A DNA stretch of 64,000 bases from Haemaphysalis longicornis (lineage: Eukaryota > Arthropoda > Arachnida > Ixodida > Ixodidae). The translations under genes were made by a program, and so were the position numbers. The notes beneath the pieces are model-generated. The model had not been told where the DNA came from and did not search any database. It saw only the letters and a program-made list of their open reading frames with translations. Positions 36,462-47,030 of the stretch are shown one piece after another. The stretch covers positions 283,346,817-283,410,816 of the forward strand of contig CM023448.1 of the NCBI GenBank assembly GCA_013339765.2, given 5' to 3'. How positions within the stretch are numbered: position 1 is the stretch's first letter; the number at the start of each line of letters is the position of its first letter.

Positions 36462-36785
36462 AACCGAAAGATCCCCGTTTTATCGTACAAATTTAATATC
36501 ACTAATAACGAGGAATGTAAACGCGAAAACCCAGCACGTAAATTTGATCATTACTTGGTTAACTCCAGTACCACAACAGAAGGATTCGCAAAATTAGATC
36601 GAAAATACGAACAGAACTTGCCAGAAGTCAAGCAGGAAATTTTATTAAAAAGACCACAAAGATATCAGGCCATTAGAAAACTCCGTAAAATGTATAAATT
36701 CAAAACAAATTCAGCAAATATAAAAAAGGGGCAGATCTCTCGCTTATATAATCTGCCGCAAAAACACATAGATAAATCAACATAA
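36462..36785 (+). CDS. Lys-rich open frame in an AT-rich island, unknown
   Basis: A 107-codon open frame without an ATG at its start. It encodes a Lys/Asn/Gln-rich, hydrophilic sequence containing KFDHYLVNSSTTTEGFAKLD and RYQAIRKLRKMYKFKTN and ends in a stop at 36783. Codons are strongly A/T-ending, unlike the GC-leaning frames elsewhere. It may be an exon, a decayed transposon frame, or DNA acquired from an AT-rich source such as a bacterial symbiont. I recognise no family. Chance openness is less likely than usual in DNA this AT-rich, where stop codons should be frequent, but cannot be excluded. Confidence 0.25.
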   Translation, partial: NRKIPVLSYKFNITNNEECKRENPARKFDHYLVNSSTTTEGFAKLDRKYEQNLPEVKQEILLKRPQRYQAIRKLRKMYKFKTNSANIKKGQISRLYNLPQKHIDKST

Positions 36786-38695
36786 AATGAGATCCCCCTT
36801 GTAAGTTACTGCACACGCTAATACTAATAACCCAATTTACTAACTACCTTTACTTATTACTTTTTTTACTGTCGCAGTTATTTGCCACGCCTGAGCGTTA
36901 TCAGGCTGTCGACATCCGTCCCAATATGAAAAAAAAGGAAAAGGAGAAAAAAAAATTGAATACTTACTATCTCCAAGTCAGAATTATGATCCGCAAACTA
37001 ACAACCTTGAACTGTTCAATAAACGCCTGCTGACCATACCGAAGCTTCTGTTTGTGGGTACGCAGATATTCCACTTTCTTTTATCTTATCAAAAATTGTG
37101 GTGACCTAAAGGCGTCCTTTTCTTGTATGTTACATTGGGTGAAGCCTGTTATAAGTTGCGTGGAACAGGCGAAGGTAGTTTGATTAGAAAGGGAAACCTC
37201 TTTATTACAGGAGAAAGCCGAGACGTCTGTCGTAATCTCAACACCGACATGCTACTCGGCGGGGGAATGGAGGAAAGAAAAGGCCAAGAACTATGACAGG
37301 GCAGAACAAGGACAACGAAAGCACATAAGGTAAAATAACTGCTCACACAAATTGATTGAGTAAACAGCAAACAGCAAGTTCATATATTTTAATTCTCGGC
37401 CTCGATTCAGCAATGTCAGTGTACGAAACTTATGGCTGCATATCGTCAAAAAACCTGGCAAAGGGTACCTAAGGCGCAATGCAGATTTTTTTTTTGCGCT
37501 TTAATTTGAAATACCGCGTGGTTTAAGCCTAAAGAACACAGCCCACAGCATGGTTTGATCTCCTCTTCGACAAAAACTACCGCGTGGGCCACGCCAATGA
37601 ACGCCCACGCTCTCTTTACGGTTCGCTGAACAGTCGTAGCGTATTCATACCTTTGGCGAGAAATATTGCGTCAGACGCTAGGAAGCGTTGGTTGCGCAGC
37701 AAATGTAACTTCGTTTTGAGTCAGAGCGAGCCGCCAGTGGTCGCCATATTCTCAAAATGTGCAGAAAAATTCAATCGGCCTTTGATGCTGTGAATTCACA
37801 GGGAATTGGCCGCAGGCAGTTTTTCCTCGAGCTGCAGAATAAAGTAAAGCCAAAAAAGCTTGAACGCGTAAAGAGATGTTGATGTTTTGATTTTGACATG
37901 TTATAAAATTGTTCTGGTCATAGTTGAAGCAATATATCTCGAGGTGGCATATGTACGTACGTATATCCTGTTTCTTACAAAGCCAGCGTGTTGCACCTGC
38001 CCAGACACCTAGGCTTGAGAGTGCCATTTTTGAAAAATCACAGAGGGGAAGAAAAAAAAACTAACCGAAGATTACGATATTCTCCAATGCGAAATTTGAG
38101 CGTAGTTCTTTGGGTGTTTTGATTTTGCGATACATTGAGCCAGAGTATGTAAAGATCATTTTGACGAAATCTCTTAGCCGCCTCAGAGAGACCACCGCGC
38201 ATGCAGCACTGTGGTTCCAATTAAGGAATCGGTGAACTCGTTCCCCGCACACCTTACCGATGAAGCCGACGCCGACACCGCACAACGAAAGAACGGGGCT
38301 TAAGAGCTGCACTCTAAACTCTTTCCCCACACTCTCTTTCTCTCCTTTGTTTCTCATGCTTCCGCTGTACTTTCCTCCGCTTTCATCTTCTGGCTCTATT
38401 CGCTGGCACCGTTATCCATTTCCAGCTGCGCTCCGCGCTCTCTTTTATCCTCTTCTGTGTTCCCCGTTCGCTCCACTATGCCGATAGTGACGTCGACGCC
38501 ATCCAACAACGAACGCACGGGGGAAATGATGGCTCACTCCCTCTATCGCCTCGATCTTGATAAGTAGTCGCTCCATACGGGGGGCAGGGAAAGGCTTGTG
38601 ACATAGAGGAACATAACCGCTCACTATCGCTTACGGCTTACCCCGCGGCCCATCCCTCCCTCAGTCGGTGCCAATTTGCGGCGTGGCTACTCTTG
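36786..38695. other. Unannotated region with a repeat segment
   Basis: Holds the second GATTACGATA-family segment (about 38045-38110). Otherwise it is AT-rich DNA with A runs and a pyrimidine-rich stretch near 38320-38480. No gene recognised. Confidence 0.4.
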
Positions 38696-38960
38696 CAGTC
38701 CAACACCCTTTCCTAACCCCGTAGCTTATAGCAGCCTATACCCATACTTTTACAACAAGCAATGTAGATGGTCCTCAGAACGAGCTAACCTCCAGCACAT
38801 CGTATGGGTCTGTCCCCAGAAACCACAGCACACATCACAGACAAAAGTGATCAGAGGCCGTGTTGCTCAGCTCCGACCAGGAGACAAAACGCAGCCTTGT
38901 CCAACTGGCCGAAGATGCCGCTAGAGCTCATGGGCTCCTGGCTGCCATCTGATGGGGAAG
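38696..38960 (+). mobile_element. I/R1-type LINE C-terminal fragment
   Basis: The plus frame at 38676-38924 reads YPYFYNKQCRWSSERANLQH followed by IVWVCPQKP. After a frame change comes SLVQLAEDAARAHGLLAAI and a stop. The 'CxxC...H-x-W-x-CP' finger-like tail and 'LAEDAARAHG' end are those of tick LINE ORF2 proteins. The second Cys of the CxxC pair is replaced by Ser, and a short deletion separates the halves. Confidence 0.7.
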
Positions 38961-39460
38961 GACTGTCGAGCGCTCCCCTTCATCCCCTTCCCTCCGCCAG
39001 TTTCGACAAAACAGTTATCTCGTCACCATCATCGCTCCCAGATCTAGCTGGTTCCAGCGTGTCTTATCCCCCGGCACGCCCAAGCAGCCCCCGCAGGATA
39101 GAGCGTGAGCAGCACCGCAGCTCGCACGCCGGCGCCCACACAACTTACGCAACCCTGCGCAACTTGCGTACTCCCGTGTGGTGGCGTAGCGCACCCTTTA
39201 CGGGTTGTCGTTTATAAATATGAATACCGTAATAAGAAGTGCGAACATTCCCCAAGCAAAATTACTGGGAAGTGGGACATTTGCATAAATATATCCCGAA
39301 GCCAGCTTCCCCTACATCGCCCCCAGACGAGGGAGAAAAATGGATGAGGGTGTGGGAGGCTTTCATCGTGAGCGCGAAAAGCGATTATTTTTTTCGCTTA
39401 GAATTGAGGGAGGGAGGGGAAGGGGGGTTCACGACGAACCTACACCTGAGTTAACACGAG
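38961..39460. other. LINE 3' flank, unannotated
   Basis: Probably the 3' UTR of the preceding LINE fragment followed by spacer. No further signal recognised. Confidence 0.35.
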
Positions 39461-39635
39461 GGCCGTAGTGGAGTGCTCAACATTAATTTACATCACTTGG
39501 GGATCTTTAACGTGCGCGGAAATCTCGGCACACGGGCGCTTTCGTTTTTAGCCGAAAGTACCGCCGCGGCCGGGATCGATCCCGCGTCTTTGGGCTCAGC
39601 AGCACAAAGCCTTGGCCTCTGTCACCGCGACGGAC
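39461..39635 (-). mobile_element. Diverged Ruka-like SINE
   Basis: GGGCCGTAGTGGAGTGCTC, GGGGATCTTTAACGTGCGCG and CCGCGGCCGGGATCGATCCC (B-box region in reverse) follow the Ruka order with many changes. The GGAGGCGAAA block has become CGAAAG. An old copy with a damaged promoter. Confidence 0.75.
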
Positions 39636-39950
39636 ACGTGAAAACGTATACCCTATTCGCAGCGCCTTGATGCTTTTCTCTTATCGCACAAAGCGCTTCC
39701 CACCCTCTCTAAAAACCGATGGCCGCGGCATGCACAGTGCGCGCCTTGAAGTAATGACAGCTTGGCGATGGTAATGTTCAAGAACGTGATAATGCAAACA
39801 CACCTGGCCGTTATGAAAAAAAAAAGAAGAGAAAATTCAGGGAGGCTTGCACTCACGCGCAGGACTTGGATGGCCAAGCTGTTGTAGGTGAGCGTTGCCG
39901 GACACATAGTTAAGTTTTAGTATTATTGTTTATTTGCATCGTTGCGTCCG
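39636..39950. other. Unannotated spacer with possible 3' UTR
   Basis: Includes AATAAA on the minus strand (TTTATT at 39929-39934 on the plus strand), about 17 bases beyond the stop codon of the 46-codon frame at 39951-40091. No other signal. Confidence 0.35.
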
Positions 39951-40091
39951 CTAGTAATCGTCGTTATGAGCATCGAAGAGGTCGTCGTCTTCTTCGCGGC
40001 GAGTGGTGGATGCTAAGTCATCCTCAACATTGTAGACTTCCACCAGCTCTTCTGGCGAAGCTTGCACTAAGTCGCGCAAGGCTTGAACCAT
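39951..40091 (-). CDS. 46-codon acidic frame, possible terminal exon
   Basis: On the minus strand an ATG at 40091 opens MVQALRDLVQASPEELVEVY, continues VEDDLASTTRREEDDDLFD and ends HNDDY-stop. The composition is strongly protein-like (amphipathic helix followed by an acidic tail). AATAAA lies just past the stop. The preceding CATGCAG (40096-40102, read in reverse) could be a splice acceptor. It may be the last exon of a host gene or the C-terminal end of a DNA-transposon protein. It is too short for a family call. Confidence 0.35.
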   Translation of the reverse strand: MVQALRDLVQASPEELVEVYNVEDDLASTTRREEDDDLFDAHNDDY

Positions 40092-40111
40092 AGCGAAGCT
40101 GCATGATTCCT

Positions 40112-40170
40112 TTATTTATTTATGCTTTTATTTTAGTACATACTGCGGACCATAAGCGGTTCAAGCAGGA
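40112..40170 (-). mobile_element. Short CR1/L2-type LINE 3' end
   Basis: TTTATTTATTTATGCTTTTA followed by GTACATACTGCGGACC and AAGCAGG resembles, in reverse, the conserved 3' tip and (TAAA)n tail of tick CR1/L2 elements. It ends where the I-group LINE begins. Confidence 0.4.
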
Positions 40171-40543
40171 AGGGCACATCACATAAAAAAAAAACAGCCC
40201 CGCACGCGGCGCCTCGAGTAATCTTGGTGACGGTATTGGCGACACCGCGGACCCCGAGCCCCCATACTCATGCTGTATCCTACCGTGGCTAGGAGTTTTA
40301 AGGTGAAGGGTAGAAACCTAAAACGGTGGCCGTCGGAGCCGTGGTCAAGCTCCGGCGGATAGGCTCCCTGTCTGTTTACCAGGCAGGGAGCTTCGGGACC
40401 TCTCTTCGGCATCAAGGTAAACCGAGCGAAGGAAGTACCCCCGTTCCCTGCTTTTTTTCCATGCTGCATGGTTCTTTCAAATTTTTTTTAAACGCACTGA
40501 TCGGCCCCCCAAAAGGGGCCGCACCGAAGCGAACTTTCCCCCA

Positions 40544-41773
40544 TTGCCTGCCCTATCGTTCCAAATACCTGACAACTTCCTCCGGTTCTTGATCATCGCA
40601 TCCGAAGACAGTACAAAGCCAGTGACATCTACATCCGTTTTCTTAATAGCTAAGTGCATTGAACATGTTGTAGGAAAACACTACAAAGCCAAGAAACTGA
40701 CCTCTGGAGAAATCGTTGTAGAAGTAAACAACCCGACACAATCAAAAAAGCTCCTTGAACCTCATTGGCGACCTGAAAATCAAAGTCACTCTCCACCGAA
40801 CGCTAAATACATCCCAAGGTGTCATATCCGAATCTGATCTCTACAATGAAGCTGACTCTGACATCCTCGAGGGCCTGCGCGACCAGGGCGTCATTGCAGT
40901 AAGGAGGATCACTACGCGTCGAGAAAATCAGGAAATCAAAACCAAACATGTCCTCACTTTTGACCGTAGTACCTTACCTGAATTTGTGAATGCAGGCTTT
41001 CTTCGTTGTACCGTCCGACCATATGTCCCCAACCGCGTCGGTGCTTTAAGTGCCAACGTTATGGGCACAGTACTAACAACTGCCGTGGGCGTTTAACATG
41101 TGCAAAGTGCTCAGAGCACGACCACCCCAAAGAGAATTGCAACAGCACTTTGATCAAATGTCCGAACTGCGGTGGCCCGCACACAGCGTACTCAAGGACG
41201 CGTGAAGCATTCAAACTTGAGAAGAAAATAATCAATCTTAAAGTCAATGGGAACATCTCTTACCTAGAAGTCTGCGAAGTATGCCGACGTAGCCCGCCGG
41301 GGGCGGAGCGGCGTCTAGTCACTGCGGCCACCCAGTACTGCGAAGCAGACTTGGTGCCGCCCCAGCCCCCCGAGGTGCTGCCTAAGGCAGCCCAACCAGC
41401 TGACACAACACCTGTGGCACCCGCAAGTGTTGCGTCGGCCACGAATGCCAGGAGTGACGGCTCTGCCATCGGTCCCCTTCCTCCGGCTACCAGACATCAG
41501 GTGGCCATGGATGTATATGTGGCGGGTCCTTCGACCACCTCTGCGTCCAACACGCAACAAACTCTGGTGGGAGGGATTCCTTCCTCCAGTTCGAACATAT
41601 TCCGTGTCGGAGGCCGCAAGGACTCCATCGCGTCGCTGTCCCAGCACTCAGACCAGGACATGGAAATGACACCGTCTCGGCCAGCGCCAAAGGCGGTGAA
41701 AGAACAGCGCTCCATGGCGGGGCGGGGAAAAAAGCCAGCAGCCCCCCGTGTCACTGGCCCAAATCATAGCTGA
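40544..41773 (+). pseudogene. LINE ORF1 with three CCHC knuckles
   Basis: Three overlapping frames (40544-40837, 40755-41096, 41006-41773) make up one broken ORF1. N-terminal features are FLRFLIIASEDSTKPV and IAKCIEHVVG, then QGVIAVRRITTR. The nucleocapsid-like part has CFKCQRYGHSTNNC, CAKCSEHDHPKENC and CPNCGGPH (about 41053-41185), followed by a Pro/Ser-rich tail. These knuckles bind the element RNA in the ribonucleoprotein. Two frameshifts disable it. A TGA ends it at 41773, 60 bases before ORF2. Confidence 0.8.
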
Positions 41774-41832
41774 GTGTGGTAGGTGATACATCCATCCCTA
41801 CTCATCACCAGCCAAAATCTTCTTTAAACATT

Positions 41833-43735
41833 TATGGTAGCACAAATAGTTATGCAGTGGAACTGTAGGGGATTAATTAAAAACCTAGATGATATATAAA
41901 TTGTCTCTGCGAGGCCGATTCCGCGTAAATAGTCAAATAAAGCAACCAACACTTTTTCTCTGGGACGATGGAGAGGGCCAGGGTCCAAGGAGACCTTTCA
42001 AAGATATAGATGCGTTGTTGAGGCACTCAATCTTTTCTGCCAGGTGATTTCTTTCTCGGATGTATGCGGGACACTCTAGAAGGACGTGCTCTACTGTTTC
42101 GGGCAATCCACAATTATCACAATAGGGGTTTGCAGTTAGACCGAGGCGATGGCGGTAAGAGTTCGTGAGCGCTGCGTTGAGACGCAAACGGTGGTAAAGG
42201 GTTTCAAGCTTACGTGGAATCCGCTCTGGTAGCCTCATTCTGAGTCCAGGGTCTATATGGTGCAGGAAAGGGTGCCGAGTTTCAGACAAGACCAGAGGCG
42301 GTTTCGCTCCTTCAAGGCAAGCTCCTTCGCTAGCGCCGCGGCCTCGTGTTTTGTGAAAAAAATCTTTCTTACATTTCACAGCTGTAGGCCTCTGCGAGCT
42401 GCCTCATCTGCTTTCTCGTTGCCGAGAATGCCGCAATGTGCAGGTATCCATTGTAGGGTCACTCGGTGACCGGCGACGTAGACGAGATGGTGCAGGTACG
42501 TGACGTCACGGGATACATGCTCGTGAAGGCAGAAGCAGCTGGCACGCCGTAAGGTTTGCAACGCCGCCTTCGAGTCCGTGAATATAGCCCATTCGGCTGG
42601 TGGCTGACGAAGAATGTAGCGCAGGGCTTGTTTAAGTGCATGGAGCTCGGCAGACGTGGATGAGGTTGTTCGTTCCAGGCGGTAGGACAAGGTTTTGCCG
42701 GTCGACGAAATGAAGACGCCGGAAGAACTACCGTGAGGCGTAGTTGAGCCGTCAGTAAAAATGTGGGCCATATGTGAATATCGGGCATTGATGTGGGCAA
42801 GCGCGAGTTGTAGGAGGCAAAATTGTGGCAGAGTTTTCTTGGAGTCGAGACCAGGTATGCTAATGTTTATGCAAAGGGGTGAGAGAGTCCAGGGAGGGAA
42901 ATCAGACTTAGAACTTTACGTGTGAGATCGTGTGGACTTTTAAGTCACCACGCAAAGCCTCGTGTTCACTTTTTCTTTTAATCTCTTCTTTTCCCCTCTT
43001 TCTTCATCCCTACCTCTTTTAGGGCCTTCTCCCCATCCCGCAGAGTAGCATGCAGGCGGGAACATGCCGGCAAACCTCTCTGCTTTCATCTAATAAAGAG
43101 CTCTCTCTCTCTCTCTAGATGATATATATGAAATCCTACACAAAACTCAAACAACCGTCCTGTGTCTACAAGAGACTCACTTGAACCCTAAGCATACCAA
43201 CTTCCTAAACCAATACTCAGTATTTAGAAGAGACAGAGACAGATGCTCGCACTGCTCGGGTGGCGTGGCAATCGTTATGCGAAAAGCTGTCCCTTGTCAA
43301 TCTATTCATTTGCGCACCAGGCCTAGAAGCGGTTGCTGTTCGGGCAATTATCTTCAACAAGTTAACAACAATTTGCTCACTGTACATTCCCCCTGAATAT
43401 CGTCTGTCCAGTTACGAATTTGAGTCCCTATAGATCTAACTGCCAGAACCTGTTTACCTTAATGCGCACAGCCCACTATGGGGATCGGAACGCACAGATT
43501 CCCGGGGCCGCTTGATAGAAAACTTTCTCTTGTCATCCGGAGCTTGTCTCTTTAACAAAAAGCAGCCGACATACTACAATACAGCACACCACACATATTC
43601 ACACATTGATCTGGCTATAGGCTCCCCCGTTCTTTTTCCGTCCATCGAATGGGAAGTGGATACAAATCCCTACGGAAGCGACCACTTCCCAGTCACCCTT
43701 AGATATTTAGAAAAATGCCCCTACAGTTACACTTC
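41833..43735 (+). pseudogene. LINE ORF2 endonuclease domain, interrupted
   Basis: ATG at 41833 opens MVAQIVMQWNCRGLIKNLDD, the APE-type endonuclease start (W-N-C-R-G). After removal of the 1216-bp insertion the frame carries on with LCLQETHLN (catalytic QET) and GGVAIVMRK. Later frames hold FNKKQPTYYN, SHIDLAIGS and GSDHFPVTL (the SDH catalytic block near 43678). At least two frameshifts lie around 43340-43520. This domain nicks the target for target-primed reverse transcription. Confidence 0.8.
41899..43114. mobile_element. Nested LINE insertion with 5' inversion
   Basis: Flanked by perfect 14-bp copies CTAGATGATATATA (41885-41898, 43115-43128). The left part (about 41899-42900) is minus strand and encodes RNase H: IFTDGSTTPHGS, AELHALKQAL, FTDSKAALQT, WIPAHCGILGNEKADEAAR. 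It ends with a CDNCGLPETVEHVLLECP finger. The right part (about 42905-43114) is plus strand and looks like the 3' UTR of the same class, ending AATAAAGAG(CT)n. A 3' end in sense orientation preceded by an inverted upstream piece is the twin-priming pattern. Exact junction and family are inferred. Confidence 0.75.
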
Positions 43736-43737
43736 AC

Positions 43738-45130
43738 ATGGCAAAGTTTAAAGAAGCTGGTGCCGACTGGGCAACGTTTAAAGAGATGTCGAAACTTACT
43801 TACACATCAATAACACACTTAGGTATTGATGAAGCATGCTCCTTCATCACAGCACATATACTTGGTGCTGCTAGCATTTCTATTCCCCAGACCTCCGGTA
43901 CCACACCTAATCTTCAGAGGCCCTGGTGGAATGACGAATGCAAGAAGGCCAGAAATGCTCAGATTAAGGCCTGGGGGGTCGTCCGCAGGTATCCTACTAC
44001 AGAAAACCTAATTTCCTTCAAGCGCGCAAAAGCCATGGGACGGCGAATCCGACGTCAGGCAAAACAGATAGTTGGAGGTCTTTTCTATCATCAATAAATT
44101 CCTATACAGATGCGCGCAAAGTTTGGAACAGGATACGGAAACTGCAGGGGCAGAAAACATATGTCACACCTCTTGTCAGCACCACTGGCGATACACTTGA
44201 AGACCAAGCAAACACCGTGGGACAACACTTTGAACAACATATTTCCAGCTCCTCCCACTACACCGAGATATTCCGGCGATACAAAGAATCTGTTGAAAGA
44301 AAGCCTATTCGTGACAACAAGAAATCTAATGACGGGTATAACTCTAATTTTCGCAGCAGGATCTTATGGTAGCCCTCAACACATGCCGTGCTTCGGCAGC
44401 CAGGAGTTGATAAATAACATACACAATGATTCAGCACCTGCACATAGATACCCTCAATACTCTCTCTTCTTGTACAACAAGATATGGTGTACTGGGTACT
44501 TTCCTCATGCTTGGAAAGAGGCAATTGTGTTAGCTAAATTTAAAGAGGGAAAAGATGCCTCTTCTGTGACAAGCTATCGCCCTATTGCTTTGACAAGCTG
44601 CTTGAGCACGCTCTTTGAAAAGATGATCAATAGACGGCTTATCTATTCTTGGAATACCATGGTGTCCTTGATAGCTGCCAGGCAGGCTTTCGCTTGGGCA
44701 GGTCAACAACTGACAATCTTATAAGCTGTTGAATCTTATGTTAAAGATGCTTTTGCTCATAAACAACACTGTATATCTGTATTTTTTGACATTGAAGAGG
44801 CCTATGACACCGCCTTGGCGGTTATGGCATCCCTGCATGGACCTTAAATCTGTCGGCATTTGTGGAACATGTTAAACACACTGGAAAGCTACTTATCAGA
44901 TAGAACATTCCTGGTACGAGTTGGTGCAGCATTATCCAGGACGTATACCCAAGAAAAGGGGGTTCCCCAGGGTGGAGTACTTAGCTGCACACTTTCATTG
45001 TAAAAATGAATACGTTAGGGAGAGCACTGCCACCCACCATTTTTTATTCAATCTATGTAGACGATGTTCACATCAGCTTCAGGTCATGCAACTCCTCTAT
45101 CTGGTGAACGGCGGATCCAAGTTGCTGTGA
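43738..45130 (+). pseudogene. LINE reverse transcriptase N-terminal and palm, frameshifted
   Basis: Frame 43738-44097 holds the linker (PWWNDECKKARN). 44110-44724 holds WKEAIVLAKFKEGKD, then SYRPIALTSCLSTLFEKMIN (RT blocks 1-2). Later frames hold VFFDIEEAYDT (block with the first catalytic Asp, near 44785), KGVPQGGVLS (near 44957) and YVDDV (45054-45068). Three or more frame changes break it, so no RT could be made from this copy. Confidence 0.8.
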
Positions 45131-46779
45131 ACAGACTAGCCAAGTGGGAAGACAAAAATGGTTTTATCCTAAATCCGCAGAAAAGCCCTTGTGTTCTCTT
45201 TTCCAGGAAGCGTGGGATCCATCTGCAACCGACCATACAACTTAAGGGAGTTGACATACCCGAAAAAAGAGAACACAAGTTTCTTGGAGTAGTTTTAGAT
45301 GATAAGCTTACATTCATCCCACATATTAAACAACTTAAAATGAAATGCATGAAGACTATGAACATCTTAAAAGTCCTTTCTCGCCAGTCATACGGTGCAG
45401 ATACAACATGCCTTTTACGTGTTTTTAACAGTCTTGTCAGGTCCCGTATGGACTACGGAAATGTAGTGTATTGGTCTGCCTCAAAAACAGCTCTAAAAAT
45501 CCTAGACGCAGTGCTGCACTTGGGGCTCCGCCTGGCGTCCGGGGCCTTCCGGACGAGTCCTATTGAAAACCTCTATGTCGAAACTGATCAGTGGTGCTTA
45601 GAGAACCAGCGTACATACATGGCACTTTTGTACTGCGTAAGGGCGACATCCTTAACTAGTCATCTGCTAAATGCTATTCTTAAAAACAAATCGTCCGAAA
45701 GGCTGTTTCTGAGCCGTCCGTCGCTTCCTCTGCCTTTCTCTATCCGAGTGAAGGTGGAGGCAGAGGAACTTGGGGTTATTTTATCTGAATCTTACAAAAC
45801 CGACTCCGTTGAGTTCATGCCACCTTGGCAACTGCGCCCTGTCACCTGTGACATGTCGTTCAAGAAAATTTACAAAAAACATTCACCCACAGAACTCATC
45901 CGACAACACTTCCTGCACTTGCAAAACAAATACCCATACACGGCTTTTTACACAGATGCCTCCAAAACTGCCACTGCTGTGGCATGTGCTGCACACGGTC
46001 CCAACTTTGCCAGCACAAGGACACTAAATAGAAACACAAGTATATTTACGGCTGAGGCACGTGCTATATTAATTACGCTAGAACACATCATACAAACAAA
46101 GAACCAACAATCCATTATATACACAGACTCATTGAATGTTGTGACAGCATTGCATTATGGAAAACCAAGTAGGAACATTGTGCTGAACAGGTTAGTTAAA
46201 GAGATAATGGCAGCCTACGCTTTAAAACAGGTCATAGTCGTGTGTTGGGTGCCTGGACACAGTGGCATTCTTGGTAATGAACTCGCAGACCAGAGTGCCA
46301 CTGTGGCAGCACTTCGCTGTAGCGTCGACGTTGAGCAGCTTCCCTTTCTTGACTGGAAACCATTCATTCGAAAGGCAATCCGACAACGCTGGCAGCGACA
46401 CTGGAACACTCAGACAGATAACAAACTCCACACTATAAAACCCCAATTAGGCAGCTACTACACAGAAAAGCACAACAGAACAACGGAAGTATACATGTGT
46501 AGATTACGAATAGGCCATACACACGCTACTCACTCGCACCTTCTGCAGGGAAAACCACCACCACAATGCGACAGGTGCGGACATCGCCTATCCGATGTCT
46601 TAGTTGAGTGTGGGTACTTCCACAAGGCAACGAAAAAGCACTTCCGGGAACTCTACACTCACATGATTCCACTTCATCCCTCGATGTTTTTAGCTGATCA
46701 ACCCTTAATTCCAAGTAAACGCCTTTTTGCTTACCTGGGAGACATTGGCTTTTTAAACCGCATATCATACCACGTGTAA
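45064..46779 (+). CDS. LINE RT thumb plus RNase H, intact 571-codon frame
   Basis: The longest frame in the window. Its first 16 or so residues are out of the ancestral frame, since a shift near 45100 separates it from YVDDV. From RIQVAVNRLAKWEDKNGF on it is the RT palm/thumb, with KFLGVVLDDKLTFIPHI and VRSRMDYGNVVYW. RNase H follows: FYTDASKT (about residue 295), AEARAI, YTDSLNVV (about 354) and WVPGHSGILGNELADQ (about 394), keeping all catalytic acids and the His. The end carries CDRCGHRLSDVLVEC. RNase H removes RNA from the cDNA hybrid. A stretch this long without stops suggests a fairly young copy. Confidence 0.85.
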   Translation: MFTSASGHATPLSGERRIQVAVNRLAKWEDKNGFILNPQKSPCVLFSRKRGIHLQPTIQLKGVDIPEKREHKFLGVVLDDKLTFIPHIKQLKMKCMKTMNILKVLSRQSYGADTTCLLRVFNSLVRSRMDYGNVVYWSASKTALKILDAVLHLGLRLASGAFRTSPIENLYVETDQWCLENQRTYMALLYCVRATSLTSHLLNAILKNKSSERLFLSRPSLPLPFSIRVKVEAEELGVILSESYKTDSVEFMPPWQLRPVTCDMSFKKIYKKHSPTELIRQHFLHLQNKYPYTAFYTDASKTATAVACAAHGPNFASTRTLNRNTSIFTAEARAILITLEHIIQTKNQQSIIYTDSLNVVTALHYGKPSRNIVLNRLVKEIMAAYALKQVIVVCWVPGHSGILGNELADQSATVAALRCSVDVEQLPFLDWKPFIRKAIRQRWQRHWNTQTDNKLHTIKPQLGSYYTEKHNRTTEVYMCRLRIGHTHATHSHLLQGKPPPQCDRCGHRLSDVLVECGYFHKATKKHFRELYTHMIPLHPSMFLADQPLIPSKRLFAYLGDIGFLNRISYHV

Positions 46780-47030
46780 CCTCAGGGCCCCTCAGAGTGG
46801 GAGGAAGCTATGAGTGTCTATTTATTCTTTACATTCTTACCCTGCCATTCCCGTTTCCCCAATTTTATTGTTGTTTTAAATAAGGGGCTGTATACACCCC
46901 CACACTAACCTCTTTTAATATCGTCACATTTACAGCACCATTTTTTCTAGAACATCATTCAAAATGATAAACCATTGCGTTGGCGCTCTTTGGCCATCGT
47001 TGCCCTTGCGCCATAAAACAGATACAAAAA

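Larger units (their letters stand above)
40200..47025 (+). mobile_element. I-group LINE, near full length
   Basis: In order: a GC-rich 5' leader (about 40200-40440), ORF1 with CCHC knuckles (to 41773), ORF2 with endonuclease (from 41833), RT with YVDDV at 45054-45068, RNase H and a C-terminal Cys motif (stop 46779), then a 3' UTR ending near GCGCCATAAAAC (about 47016). RNase H after the RT places it in the I group (I, Nimb, R1-like) rather than Jockey or CR1. Several frameshifts damage ORF1, the endonuclease and the RT fingers. A second LINE (41899-43114) interrupts the endonuclease. TSDs of the element itself were not resolved. Confidence 0.85.
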
